Positions 11,910 to 23,768 of a stretch of 64,000 nucleotides of DNA are shown piece after piece. Each line of letters opens with the position of its first letter. The stretch's first letter is position 1. Origin of the DNA: Steinernema hermaphroditum (taxonomy: Eukaryota; Nematoda; Chromadorea; Rhabditida; Steinernematidae); the NCBI GenBank assembly GCA_030435675.1, contig CM059623.1, forward strand, positions 6,412,012 to 6,476,011. Direction: 5' to 3'. Below the pieces are notes generated by a model. The model was not told the DNA's origin. It searched no databases and was given only the letters and a program-made list of their open reading frames with translations. A program made the translations under genes and the position numbers.

Positions 11910-12252
11910 AACACAGGAGGACGTTCTCCAGTCGCTGACCAGTACAGGTGCTTGGCTTTCTTGGAAGCTCGTGTGAGTGAGTGCATATGAAGGGCAGCAG
12001 TGCAACTGTTGTCAGATTTCTAGTTGTGGCTTCCTTTTTGCTCTTGTTCTTGTCATTTATTTTTTCACTTATAAACGTTGAAAATCTTTGTGACGGCTTC
12101 CATGGTTTAGTGACTCTTAATCTGTGAATGGAATATTTATTAGGCGGAGGAATCTGTACGAGCAACTAAATATATATTTGTAACACATGGCACGCTGTGT
12201 GCAGCGCATCACTGAACCCCTGAGGCGGGCGGAAAGAGGTTGTAGGGTGGTG
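11910..12252. other. spacer between convergent LENG8-like and KH genes
   Basis: AT-rich 3' flanks of two convergent genes. I see no gene, RNA or repeat. Confidence 0.5.
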
Positions 12253-13922
12253 TCAGTAGGGCGAGAACCTGCGCGAAGTGGACTGAAGGGAAGTTGCGGC
12301 CGAAGTGCCGTTGGGGGAGGGTTGGACAGTCGAGGTGCCGGTCGGCGAAGTGCCGTGTCTGTTGGTGGTGGCTCCGCCCACACCCATCGTCCGACCAATT
12401 AGAACACTGCAAAACAGGGAATGAGAAGTTAGGAGTGACAATAGGAGTGGGCGGTGCGAACGGCGTGTCGATGAGTTTATTACGGAACCGACGACAATGC
12501 AGAACATGGGCAGATGCTCACCTATTGTTGTAGAGCTGGTACTGGTTGAGGAGGTCGAACTGGGACTGCTGCTGCGCGATCTGCTTGTCGTCGAGAAGGC
12601 CGTGCCACAAAATCGCTGTGGGGTCCTTCTGGATCTGCTCGGCGTTGGCCGCGGAGGTCAAGGAGGAAGGCGTTCCGGCAGCGGTGGTTCCGGGGAGATA
12701 GGAGCTGGCGACTGTGGAGCCCAATAGAGCTGAAAGGAGATGATGAGATGCGTCTCGGGGGAGGGGGCGAATCTGGAAGCGACGCCGAGGCCGTTCCGGA
12801 GTGCGAGGAGTGAGTGGGCGGAGGAGAAGGGAGCATACCTGTGGTGGATGCGGTCGACAGACGGGGGACGGCAAAAATGGATTGAACTCTAGCCAGCTGA
12901 AAAAGCACACAGGATAGAAACCAGGATGGCACGGCGAGGGGAGCTCCCGGGAGGAGAAGGGGAGGCATGCATCACGACACAGAGGCGACATTGGCATCTG
13001 GGGAAGCGGCGGGCGGGAGGATTAGAAGGCTCTGCCAATGTGTGAATTTGGGCGCGAAGGGAACGAACCTCGGGATTCAGGTAGGGCGCGTAGACGGCGG
13101 CCGCGGCGGCGGCCGACTGCTGCTGCTGCTGGAGGCTCTGGGACTGGAGCAGCGAGTTGAGGGCGTGCTGCTGCGCGGCCATGGCGGCGGCGCTGTTGGC
13201 GATGAGCACCGGGTCGAACTGCGGCTTCGGCTTGTAGGGGAGGGTGGCGCCCTTCGGCGGCGCTTCGAGCAGGATCTGACAGATCTGCTGCATGCAGGCG
13301 ACGAGGGACTCCAGCGTCCCCGAGATGGTCACCGCGCGCTCCGTGGAGCCCGGCAGCATTTCGCTGGCTACTTGGATTGACGCCCCGGTCTCCTGAAACG
13401 CTAAGTTCGGTCGGATCCGTGCGGGACCACTCACGTCTCTGATCTGCTTGATCTTCGACCCGCTTTTGCCGATGAGGGAACCGCACTGGGTGGCGGGGAC
13501 GATGAGGCGCATCGTGATCGGTGGCTTGCTCACCGAGCGGTTAGGCTGTGCCTGCATGTCCTGAACGGAAGCCTGAACCGGCACTCGAGGACGCGCTTAC
13601 GTCCTGGAACTTCTGGCAGATCATCAGGAAGGCCTTGTTGATCGTCTCCGTGCTGCCGGTGATGGTGACGATGCGCTCTGGACACGAGCCGTCGGATATG
13701 TTGATCTTGGCGGTGGACTGGTCCCGGATGTACTTGATGTGGTCCCCGCGCTTCCCTATGATGCTGCCGACCTCCTGAAAGCGCGCCGCTCAGGGCGATT
13801 TCGGGATGGGAATCCACCTTTCCCTGCATGAGAAGACGCACCGTCAGAAGCATCGACATCTGCGGTGTCGAGGGCGACGCGCCCGAGGGCGACGGCCCGG
13901 AGAGCGCCGAGTTCGGATCCAT
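12253..13922 (-). CDS. poly(rC)-binding protein with two KH domains (382 aa, 7 exons)
   Basis: RNA-binding protein of the PCBP/hnRNP E family. Exons, leftward, are 13922-13818, 13774-13601, 13560-13435, 13392-13069, 12896-12839, 12729-12522 and 12406-12253. KH1 runs from about residue 23 (SMLLTVRLLMQGKEVGSIIG; GXXG loop GKRG) to KFQD. KH2 runs from PPITMRLIVPATQCGSLIG (loop GKSG) to QICQILLE. Both match the vertebrate PCBP pair closely. Between KH2 and the C-terminus lie poly-Gln/Ala tracts and Ser/Thr-rich sequence. The usual third KH domain is not seen in any exon. A ttccag acceptor sits directly before the ATG, suggesting trans-splicing. The family regulates mRNA stability, translation and splicing. 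Confidence 0.92.
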
Positions 13923-16900
13923 CTGGAACCATCGTGGGGTTAGGGTGGCCGTGGCGGATCACGGGGCGCCGAAAACAATCGACTTCGGTCGCCAGATGCG
14001 AATCTTCGATATAAATTTAATTTCGCGTCTTTGTTTTTAGAGCGCCTCGCGGCGAAGAAGCCGAGCGACGACGAGGCCGTTAGGGCCACGAATTCGTGGG
14101 TAATGCAACAACGGAAATCCAATCAAAACCCGCGACAAGTGGAGAGCGCCGTCCTGAGGTTAATCGAGAAAACTCCGAAGAAGGGAGGCCGCACAAACAG
14201 TGCTAATCCCCGGTCGAGGCGAGGTCACCCGGCTCCGAAAGTAAACAAAGTGGAGATGATTCCGAAGATGCAAAAACCGCCGAATCGAGGACTCTCGGCG
14301 CTACGGTAGGGAGTACAGTACCCTACAGGAAGGGAAGGCCCTGTTTTCGATTAAGCGGGGAGTTCCCGGTAATGCATAAATTAGGGGAATGAGAGGAGCG
14401 CCTGATCGCCTCTCCCAGGAGAGGTTCCGGGGAAATCGGATACTCGAGGTCACAAGGAGTCTCCAGCGGCTTCTTCGGCGCTTCTTCGCCGTCCGTCACC
14501 GGCTAAGCAAACACAGGTCGAATCGATTGCTATCAACGGAGGGGCCATGGAGGCGCGTTGTCAATAAGGGCAATCGCGGGCCCATTTCCACGCTGATTAG
14601 CACGGGCGTCGAAAGGGCCTTCGAAACGTGGAAGGCGCCGCGATAACCCTTCAAGGGCCGCATCGATCACACCCTAAACGGTCGGCCGAATCTCAGCGGA
14701 GATATCTTTTTCGAGGGTCGCGACCTTTTGTAGCGCGACGAAGATGAAACCGGAAGGGTGACCGGGGAGGGCTTCGATCTACTCGACGACGCGGGCAGCC
14801 AACCGCCACGGTAAATATTTGAGGAGTGAGCGACGACCGAAGGAAAAGCGGCTTTTGTGAGCGAGCGGAGAGCAAATAGCCGAGGAACGCACAGGAATCG
14901 GTCATGACCCGGTCAGTCGGCGCCTCTGCACGCCTAAAACGCGCTCAGGAAACCCGGCACCGTAGGCGGGGGTTATGATAAGGAGTCGATAAGAGGCCGA
15001 GATTCCATCGGCAGACAACGCCCTCATGCCCTCGACAGCGCGAATGGCCCTGTTTGGGATACGGTAGGTGAATCTTCCGGGAGCTCGAACACAGGCCTCC
15101 GTCAGAACAAGAAGACCCACAGGAGCATTAACGGTACCGCAAGTTTCATTCGGTCGGAAATCGGATTAGCCACTACAGTACTCGACGCGACGAGTGTCTT
15201 TATGAGAGTGAGCCTCTGCGGGCCCTCGAAACCCTCAAGATCTGATAGCAGAAGAGGCTAACATAGCGAAAACAAATAATGCGCTAGAAAGCCATCGCCT
15301 CGTCATCGCCGAGAAGATTTGTGCGGTTTAATAATCGTCGGCTACACGGTTTCCCGTTCGACATAAAGGTGTCGATTACGGCAAATGTCTTCTTCTTCTT
15401 CGCGACGCGGCCTCAGGGGCTCGAATTTCGCCACGCTCCTCGGCTTTCAGGAGAGTCCATTAGGGTGGCGCACCGTTCTCCCCGAAAGGAGACTACTTCT
15501 GCGGTAATTAATGCAATTGAGGCCCGGCGGAAGTGCGCTAATTCGAGGCGACCACGGCTGATCGTTTTTGACAAGCGACTTCCCCGACGATCACATAATG
15601 CACCCATAATTCGCGCGTTTGGCCACTTGGCCGCGGCGGCGTCGCGATAAATCATTTCGACACGGCGATCGCTTACCGTTCTGTGCCCGTGGTCCTCGAC
15701 GACTGAGGGCGAGGCGACCGGAGCCTGCGGAATCTGGTGGAGCTGCAGCGGCGAGGCGCAACTCATCTCCTTCGGATTCTGGCGGCGCTCTACCGACAAC
15801 GTCGGGGCATCGCAGAAACTCTGAAACGGCGAGGTAAGTGCGGGGTGCCGAGGCGGTGAATCTATCGAGTGACAAGCGCTTCTGATTGATATGTTGTCTC
15901 GGGAAGTGACAAGTCCGAACCGCGAGAAGCAGCCGCATCGATCGCGTGGATCGCCGTCGAAGGCGAATCGCGAATCGTCGAAACAAGGGAAGTCAATTAC
16001 AGCGACCGATTCGAGTGTTTATCCCCGAGCCGAAGACGGCGTCGAGAGGTGCTTCGGAGACGCGGAACGTGCTAGGCGGAAATTCGCCGAAAATTGAATG
16101 AATTGAGTGTAGTGCTGCGGTCGGAGGGTGCTCAAAATTAGCGTGAAGACGCGATAAGATCTGCTCGAAGATAACGGATTGCGGAAGGCAACGGAGGTGA
16201 CCGCAATTTGAGGGATTTGAAGGATGCGAGACAAGAAGTGACAGAAATGAAACATTCACGAGGCTGAGCGGACACGCGGGGAAAAGCCGCAACTCGAGAG
16301 GACCGTTCCGAAGCACTCAGAAGACGCCGATTCGGGAACAGACACGACGCGAGACGACGCGTGTCTTGTCTGCACTACAGACACGAAAAGGTCATTTTTG
16401 AAGAACATGTAAGGAGTTGCATCGAGTAGAAAACGTTTCCAAGGCGCGCGCAGTACTAAGGGTCGCGCCTGGAGTTCAGAGCATGCGTCTACGATGGCTT
16501 TCAGTGGAATGTATCTTACAGGTTCTGCGGATGCAGAACTAGAAAAGCGAAAGCCGAAGAGGGGAGCAGAGGATCCCGCGCTTTCGAGGAAGACGCGCGT
16601 CTAGGGTCTCGGGACGTCGAAATTGGCCATTGGAGGGAACCGGGGAGTTCAGAAGGCCACACGCAGAAGTGTTCTGTGTTCAGAGCTGCACTTGACTCGA
16701 ACCCTAACAATTAACGAACGCCCCGGGCGATCAAAAATCGATCGAAGCGGTGATCAGGCGGTGAACGGCTGCGCGAGGCGCCTTCGCTAGAAAAACAAAC
16801 GCCTGTTTTCGATGTTTCGGCGTTGCCAATCGGTCGCGATCGTCTTTCTCGGGCTTCGAGGAGTCACTGAAGATGCAACTCGGCGAACGGAGGACCACCG

Positions 16901-17305
16901 GTCGGCTCCTTCCGGCGATGATTGATGATCACACGCGGTGGCGGAGTGGCGAAGGGAAGGAGAAGAAGGCATCATAATTATCGCGAGCGTCGTTTGAGGG
17001 TGAAGAGGTCCGCGAGAGGACGCGCCGAGGCGGCGATCGAAGGTTTTAGACGGCGGCGACGTCGCCACTGGCCATTTGACTGCCCTAGGTTTGGCCCATG
17101 TGCCTCGAAGACCTCCATTCAGCTATTCCGCGCGTTGCGTAAACAAGTAAATAGGTTTAGGAAGCGCGCAGAAAGGGCGCAGCAATGCAAACTCGATGAG
17201 TCGAGGACGCTACCGTAGTCCGCTCCTTTCAAAGAGTCAAAAGGCAATTTACCAAAGGGGCGAATTAACACGTACAAAACAGCTCTAAGTGAAAAACAAC
17301 CGCAA
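13923..17305. other. 3.4-kb stretch with no gene seen
   Basis: Open frames here are short, overlap on both strands, lack splice continuity and have no recognised domain. One 92-codon frame (14031-14309) is basic but looks like chance. The region is GC-rich with gcgatcg-type words and several TACNGTA heptamers (for example 15174-15180). It probably includes distal promoter or an unspliced 5' part of the KH gene, whose ATG faces it, and 3' flank of the adsl gene. Confidence 0.45.
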
Positions 17306-18929
17306 TTAGACGTCGAGGGCGACGTTCGCGGCGTTCTTATCGAGATAAGCCTCGATCGCGGGATACAGTTCGTTCTTCAGGTAGTCCTGAACTTGAGATC
17401 GGCAGCGTCCGGTGAACTCGATCGGATTTGAGGCGATCGCCACGACGCGATCGCGGACGGGATCGAAGAAGGGATCCTTCAGGGTGTCGTGGATGCTCAC
17501 GCATCGCGTCCTCTGCTGCTCCTTGGCGCTGAGCGCCGCTTCGCGAATCTTGGCGTGGGCTTGCTGACGGTCGACGCCGCTCTCGGTCAGCCACATCATC
17601 GCCTTCTCAAGGGCGAGGAACGGCAATTCGTCGTGAACGATGCGGGCAACGTTTTCTTCCTGTACGGAGAGCCCTTCGAAGATGTTCTGCAGCGTGCGCA
17701 GCATGGACTCGGTCAGTAAGAAGGAGTCGGGGAGGTTAAGGCGGCGGTTGGCGGAGTCGTCCAGAGTGCGCTCGAGGCCCTGGTCGGCGAGCGTCAGGAG
17801 AGCCTCGTTGGGAGCCTGCACAAGTCGGTGGAAGAGGGAACACACGCGCTCGGACTTCATCGGATTCTTCTTGTAAGGCATGGCGGAGCTTCCGATCTGG
17901 TGTTCCTCGAAAGGCTCGAGCAGTTCTCCGAAGGCTTGGAGTACGCGGATGTCAAGGCAAATCTTCTTGGCAGCGGCACTGAAGGCTCCTAGCGCAAACA
18001 GCAGATGGGCATCCTTAAACATACAAGTGAGTTAGAAGTCACAGGTAGAATAGGATACCTGTTGGCGTGAGTAAGTTTGTCCCGTGATGAGGAATCGCTT
18101 GCCGAAACCAGCCTTCTTCATAACAAGCTCATCTAGCTGCTCAACCTTGTCTTCATCGCCATCGAAAAGGGTCAAGAAGGAGTCCTGGGTGCCAGTGGCC
18201 CCCTTGATTCCACGGAACCGCATGTTGTCGCGGAAATTTTTGAGCTAAACTCAGTGAACGTCAGAAAGACTAACGAAATATCCATGACGTACCGCTTCGA
18301 AGGCCATAACAAGCTCTTGGGCCCAGAGAACAGCGCGCTTTCCTACAGTAACGAGAGAAGCGGTCTGGTAGTGAGTCCGGCCGACGGTGACAACGTCGAC
18401 CGTCCTTTGCGCGAACCTCGCGAGCCGGTCGATGCAAGTAGCCATGCCACAGAGCAGATGGTCGATGGAATCGCGCTGGATGATGAGATCGGCGTTGTCT
18501 TGGACGAAGCAGGAAGTAGCGCCCAGATGGATGATACCGGCAGCAGTGGGACAGATCTAAACTAGTCCAGTAGAGCAACTACCACAAGTTTTCGAGATTC
18601 ACCTTGCCGAAGCTGTGATTGTGGGCCATGACGTCGTGTTTCAAACGACGCTCCTCATCACGGATAGTTTTCCAGTCAATCACGTCGCGGTTCGTCGTCA
18701 TCTCCGCGATGGCGGTGTCAGTCACCTGCTTCAGGCCGAGCTCCTTCTCGGCTTCGGCGAGCCAGATCCAAAGCTGACGCCACGTTTGCGTCTGAATTCG
18801 CCAGAATGTTCACAAAGTCACAGAGGGCACCCGGCTTACCTTCTTGGTCTCGGAGAGAATGGTGAGAAGAGGACTGTTGCGGGTGTAGCGCGACTTGAGC
18901 ACGGACTCGTACGAATCTTCCGAAGCCAT
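17306..18929 (-). CDS. adsl-1: adenylosuccinate lyase (478 aa, 5 exons)
   Basis: Fumarase/aspartase-superfamily lyase that makes two purine steps: SAICAR to AICAR plus fumarate, and adenylosuccinate to AMP plus fumarate. Exons, leftward, are 18929-18840, 18791-18603, 18556-18293, 18244-18059 and 18013-17306. Family landmarks in order are [41 protein letters not shown] and the flexible signature loop [14 protein letters not shown] near residue 290, whose Ser is the catalytic acid/base in the family. Length matches metazoan ADSL (about 480). A cttcag acceptor lies 9 nt upstream of the ATG. It is tail-to-head with the Psq gene on the same strand, 357 bp apart. Confidence 0.97.
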
Positions 18930-19285
18930 TTCAGATATCTGAAGATAAAGCGTCAGGAGAGCCAATGGAATCAGAAGCGCGAATCTCAGTCACACGGAAG
19001 CAGAGATGCACCCAGAAGGATCGCTCCTTCCGAAGACGAAACAAACAGGAGCGAGAGCCAAGCGGCGGCCGAAGTGGTGACTGACGGCAGAAACATCGCG
19101 CGTTGCTATCTGAAACGCCGATCGGCGGCGGCGACGAAAAATACGACCGAGGCGGCGACGACAGTTGCACTTTCGAAGATAACGCGCCGCCGCAGCGGAC
19201 GGTATAAAAGGAGCCAATAAAAGTACAAAACTGGGTGCAACCTTCGGTTCACTTCCGTGGGCGACTTTCTGTACCCGAAAAGAAT
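18930..19285. other. spacer between Psq gene and adsl-1
   Basis: Both flanking genes read leftward. The spacer holds the adsl-1 promoter or trans-splice region. An apparent 5' UTR acceptor lies at about 18938. No other feature is recognised. Confidence 0.4.
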
Positions 19286-20692
19286 TTATTGATCTCCTGT
19301 AGCGGAAAAGGTATTCTGAGAGAAGGCGAGAAATACATCTCTGAGGTCTGTTAGGGCGCCACGTATCCCGGCGAGTTCATCTCGAAGAGAACCGATTCCA
19401 CCGACGACTTCCTGGAGAGCGGCGAGAATCTGGCTGTTCTGCAAGGTTCTGAAATACCTTGAGGATGAGGTCACTGGACGCGCGGGAGTGCAACCTTATG
19501 CTCGCGAAGGAAATATCGCCGTCGAAGTCTACCATACCCTCGGCCATATGTTCGTTTCCATTTCTGTCGATCCCCTCCACTTGTTCGTTCTGAGTTACCT
19601 GGAAACGGGCTACAACGGCCCTCCCGAAAACGACACTAACCACAACGTTTCTGAGCTTTCTATGAAGCGTTGTGTGCGCTACCGAAAGCTTCTCCGCCGC
19701 TTGGCGCATCGTGATCTCCTCCTTCTTTACCGCTATCAGGATCGCCCGCACCTCCTCTGAGTCCCAATCGATCGCTGTCCGTGCGCGACGAACTTTTCTG
19801 AACGTGTCGCTTGTTACTGTACTTGCCTCTGAACTCACGGATTCGACGATCCCTGCTCGTTAATATCGGGTGAAACAGAGTAATGGGGCGAATCTGAAGG
19901 AACGGACAGTTCTGACTCGGTGTCACCAGGATACGGTCGCTTCCTTTTGCTAGCATCCTTCTCATTTCCATATCGTAATCGAGGAGCATGGTTCGCGGCT
20001 TCAAGGGGCAAGCACCGAACATCGTGCTTGGGACATAGAAACCCTACTACGCGGCCATCTTTGACGGAAATCGTTCTTCCCGCTTGTGTTGCGTCAAAGT
20101 TGAGTGCGTCACATGTGGCACACCGGTAGTGCGTCACATTGTCGCGACAACCAGAAGCCCGATATCTTCTGAGGAGATTCTGACTGATCCACACTTCGAG
20201 GATGCTCGGTCCCCCGGCAGGTGACGACGTTATCCGATACGATTCACAACCGTTGTTTTCTTCGAGCCACTGTTTGTCCACGAAAGGGTCCATCCGCTCG
20301 TTACTTGAATTGGACATGGACAAGCTGAAACGACAGTACAAATACAGTGATCTACCCGGCATACCCCAGTACAGGCTCGAAGAGGCGGACGGAGTCGTCC
20401 GACTGCTCACGCAATGGAGATTCCGGCTTCTTCGAAAACCTCTGTAACAAGCATCAAGTGTGCGCGGTTTATGAGGGGAGTTTACCTTTTCGTCGCTGCT
20501 GATGTTCGCTCTGCGCTGCATCGTGGTGTGCGAAACCTTCCTCTGCAGGAGACCACTGAGTTTTTTCGCGGCGGCGCGGGTGGAAACTTCGCCCCGTCGA
20601 ACCAAATCGACGATCTCGTTGACCTTCGGATTCTCCCAGTCAATCCGCGGAAGCGAGTGCCTGGACGGGGAGGGAGAGCAGTCGAGACTCAT
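19286..20692 (-). CDS. double Psq-type HTH protein with Cys/His zinc-like centre (398 aa, 6 exons)
   Basis: Exons, leftward, are 20692-20486, 20441-20365, 20324-19839, 19797-19641, 19598-19538 and 19494-19286; all five joins keep frame. Residues about 16-60 form a Psq-like helix-turn-helix (IDWENPKVNEIVDLV, STRAAAKKLSG, VSHTTMQRR). A second copy lies at about 265-305 (IDWDSEEVRAILIAV, TMRQAAEKLSVAHTTLHRK). Between them, at about 150-195, a C-x2-C, C-x2-H, C cluster (HYRCATCDALNF, FLCPKHDVRC) could bind zinc. The C-terminus is a predicted coiled helix (ALQEVVGGIGSLRDELAGIRG). Psq domains bind DNA in insect BTB factors and transposases, so this is probably a DNA-binding protein. I do not recognise an orthologue. 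The donor of intron 4 (gttagt versus gttgtg 6 nt earlier) is the least certain join. Confidence 0.75.
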
Positions 20693-21133
20693 GGCGACGC
20701 TCCAAGGCGTTCCTATTTGTTTGTGATACACACTGGAAGCCCCTCAGCGTCGAAGTATTCTTCAAAGGACATGGAACCAATCGATTTACCTGAAAACTAA
20801 GTTGTTTTTACTCGGTTACCACGGAGACGCGAGGATCGCAGGTGGTCTGTGGGCCCTTAGAAGTCCAACAGCTCGAGATCCTCGGCAAGTAGGGCGTTGG
20901 AAAGTGGTACGAAAGGCACCGAAGTCCCAAGCAGACCCAGACAGAGACAGTCTGGAAGGAAAGCAGAGTGCGTGCGATGAGCGGGAAGAAATGGAGACGA
21001 ATGTGGGAAGTTCACAGATGGTTCCGGCGTTTTCCGCTTTTTTTCGATGGCTTCCACGACCTCGAACCTCCGAGGACCGCTCGCCAATCACGGATTCAAC
21101 CTCGCTCGTTCGGATCGACGGAATCCTTCAACC
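20693..21133. promoter_or_regulatory. divergent promoter region, Psq gene and PSMD5
   Basis: A 441-bp stretch between two divergent start codons. It is GA-rich on the + side and shows no ORF of interest. It presumably carries both promoters. No specific element is identified. Confidence 0.4.
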
Positions 21134-22986
21134 ATGGTAGGTTTGCAGTGCACTTGCAATGCTTTTTTATGGGTTACGGGTAAATCGCATTTTTGAAGTG
21201 TTTAGGACTGTAACGGAATGGTTGGGAAAATTTTTTTTCTTTTTTTTCTTCGGAGAATTTTCAGTATTTTGTAAAGCTTTTGAGGAGACCTTTTATTGTG
21301 TTGTGGCTTTCCATTAGGGGGTTCTGTCAGCTTCAAAGTTTGCGGAGGTGGTGGAAGGGTTGTTGTGGCGCTATTCTCTCCTTTCTCTCTATTCCTTTCC
21401 ACGTTAATTTTTTAGGATCCGCAAACTCAGATGGCTCTGGACGAGCTGCAGAAGTTGATCGACGAATCACGAGGAAGTGACAGTGTTGATGAGTAGGTGC
21501 CTGACGAGATGGAGCTTTTTGATTGCACTGTTCTAGAGGGACCTGGCCTCTCACGCGCCAGAACATCCTGGGAATGCTGGACCAAATCCCGCTCGAAATT
21601 ATGTTCACTCTGAATCACTCGATTTTGTGGGATGCAGTGAGCGTTTGTCCCTTGAAGATCGTGGACTTCATCGTCGACGAGTATTTCATGAGGGACAAGA
21701 AGCTCTCACAGGAACACCTTCGCACCACTGCTTCTGCCGTTTCTATCGCTTTGATTCGACGACTGACGCATGAGTGCTCCGAGAACATCGCGAAGCTTCT
21801 CGCGCCTGCAATCCAGAACAGCAATGTCAGGGAGGAGTTGATACACCACTTGAAAGGCGGAGTGGCGAACCGGGCTGCCCACCGTCTTGGATATATCGAC
21901 GTAGGTGCCGTCCTAAGAAGCTTGGTTGTACCGTCTGCGTTCAGATTATTCTCGCCGCATTTGTGGAAATCGACAATCTGGACTTTAATCTGGTCCATGA
22001 GCCGATGGATATCGTGATGGGCTACTTCATGGAACAAGGGGACGACCCACTCTTGAAGATGGCTATTTTGTCCACAATGGAAACCACTATTTCCAAGACA
22101 CCGCTGTTTGTCAAGTATCTCGACTCGTCCGGATACTTGGAGCGTCTGCTGGTTATGCTGGACAGGGCAAAGACCAATCCCGACGGAGGAAGCGATTACA
22201 ACGGTATTTCTTTGGTTATTTCTGTCCATTGATTCTTCTGTCTAGATCTGCTCTATTTCTTCGCTTGCTTGGCTGCTTCGGGTCCTGAGTATATTCCGCA
22301 ATTTACTCCCTTCCTCGAAGGGATATTTGACAAAATTGTGATGTTCGATTGCCTTGATGCCAGAGAACGGGTTGACGTCTTCCACAAGCTGTTCACCTGC
22401 GTTGCTTCGTCGGAAGCGAAGCGCGAAATGAACAAAATTTTTGTTGGAGGTAAAGGGCGTTGCACTGGCACTCACTCTTCTCTGTTTAGGTCGTCATTTC
22501 ATGAGAACTGCCATGCAGAAAGTGTGCGTTAATGTGGTCTCTCTGAATGTCGTCCAGCGCTTGGTGCTCCTTCAAGGGCTGAAGATGGCGTTCAGTAATG
22601 CAGAGCCACAGGATTCGGATATTCTGGAAGAATGGTTCAATTCGTTTGACGAGGGGATGGTTGCGGTTCTTGTTGGCTTCATGAAAACGATCGAAGCCGA
22701 TCAATCTGTGGCGGCGATGGAACTGGCCGAAGTGTTACTCAAGTACGAATGGGCATACGACATTTTCTTCAGAGTCAACGGTTTTATGGACTTTCTTTTG
22801 GACCGCAGTATCAAATTCGAGAAGTCGGATGCCATGCAGCAGAAATACGACCTCGTCAAGCAGATCGCCAGTACGAAGTCGCCTGTACTTGACCAGATGC
22901 AACAGGCGCAGCTGGAACATTACGTCGCCCAGGGTGTATACTACAGTGCTCGTCCCGCTCCCGAAGTCGACTTGCTGGATGGATAG
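21134..22986 (+). CDS. PSMD5: 26S proteasome assembly chaperone PSMD5/S5b (467 aa, 6 exons)
   Basis: HEAT/ARM-repeat chaperone that helps assemble the 19S ATPase base. Exons are 21134-21136 (ATG only), 21416-21492, 21537-21900, 21945-22203, 22246-22449 and 22490-22986. Helical repeats run throughout. Family landmarks include DLLYFFACLAA and the C-terminal block MDFLLDRSIKFEKSDA, KYDLVKQIA and GVYYSARP, which match vertebrate PSMD5 in order and spacing. The best model starts at an ATG that is immediately followed by a gtaggt donor; it joins in frame to MDPQTQMALDEL. If that exon is not used, translation starts at 21431. DHFR follows 218 bp downstream on the same strand, an operon-like gap. Confidence 0.9.
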
Positions 22987-23204
22987 GCGCACTCTGCCGT
23001 CTTTTTATTTATTTTCACTTAAGTCATATCTTTAATGGTGTATGAAATTGTAAAGAGTTTGTTATCAGACGCTCCTCGTGTGTTGTATAGCGCTTCTACT
23101 CGCTCTTCTTGTTCATTCACAGTTATCGATTTTCGTCTAGGTCTGGACGCGTTTCGGTGTTTCATTTCTCATGTGGAATCGATCATCCAAGTGTTCCAGG
23201 TAAC

Positions 23205-23768
23205 ATGACGGCTCCGTTGCGGATGAATCTGATCGTGGCGATGGACGCGAAGAACGGCATCGGGAGGGGAAATGATATCCCCTGGCGACTGCCGAAGGAG
23301 GTGGCTCATTTCGCGCGCCTTACGAAGAAGACGGTCGACGAGAACCGTGTCAACGTTGTCGTCATGGGGCGTAAGTGTTGGGACAGCATCCCCGAGAAGT
23401 TTCGTCCGCTGCCCGGCAGAATCAACGTCGTCCTCAGCAGGAAGATGGCCCCGCAGAAAGCGGGCAATCTGATCGTGTCGCCGAACTTCGAGGAGGCGAT
23501 GGAGCTCCTTCACTCGGCCGAGTATCGCAGCCGCATCGACACCATCTGGAACATCGGAGGCCGCGAAGTGTACGCGTGTGGACTACGCTCCCCATTGGTG
23601 CACAAGCTGGTGATCACGCGGATTCAAGGCGACTTCGACGCTGAAGTCCATTTTCCCGATGTGGATTGGAAGCGCTTCCAGAAGAACAACGACTTCGACG
23701 GCGCCGAAATCGAGGAGGACGGCATCAGATACCACTACGAATCCTATACGAAGTGTGCTGCGCAGTAA
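23205..23768 (+). CDS. dhfr-1: dihydrofolate reductase (187 aa, intronless)
   Basis: Reduces dihydrofolate to tetrahydrofolate with NADPH, feeding thymidylate and purine synthesis. Family motifs are NLIVAMDAKNGIG, the Met20-loop-like GNDIPWRLP with the substrate Glu position at KEVAHF, VVVMGRKCWDSIP (NADPH) and IWNIGGREVY. Length matches metazoan DHFR. The ATG at 23205 is chosen because a ttccag acceptor ends 6 nt before it (23199), suggesting an SL site, and because homology starts there; a longer frame begins at 23109. The coding part has no intron, rare in this window. Its position 218 bp after PSMD5 suggests a two-gene operon. Confidence 0.97.
   Translation: MTAPLRMNLIVAMDAKNGIGRGNDIPWRLPKEVAHFARLTKKTVDENRVNVVVMGRKCWDSIPEKFRPLPGRINVVLSRKMAPQKAGNLIVSPNFEEAMELLHSAEYRSRIDTIWNIGGREVYACGLRSPLVHKLVITRIQGDFDAEVHFPDVDWKRFQKNNDFDGAEIEEDGIRYHYESYTKCAAQ

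Noticed and set aside
14031..14309. 92-codon basic frame in the 3.4-kb gap
   Set aside because: No domain, no splice context and similar-quality frames on the other strand; likely chance in GC-rich DNA.
19377..19838. Separate second gene for the downstream Psq domain
   Set aside because: The frame would start at GTG, and a 41-nt intron with good sites joins it in frame to the upstream exons.
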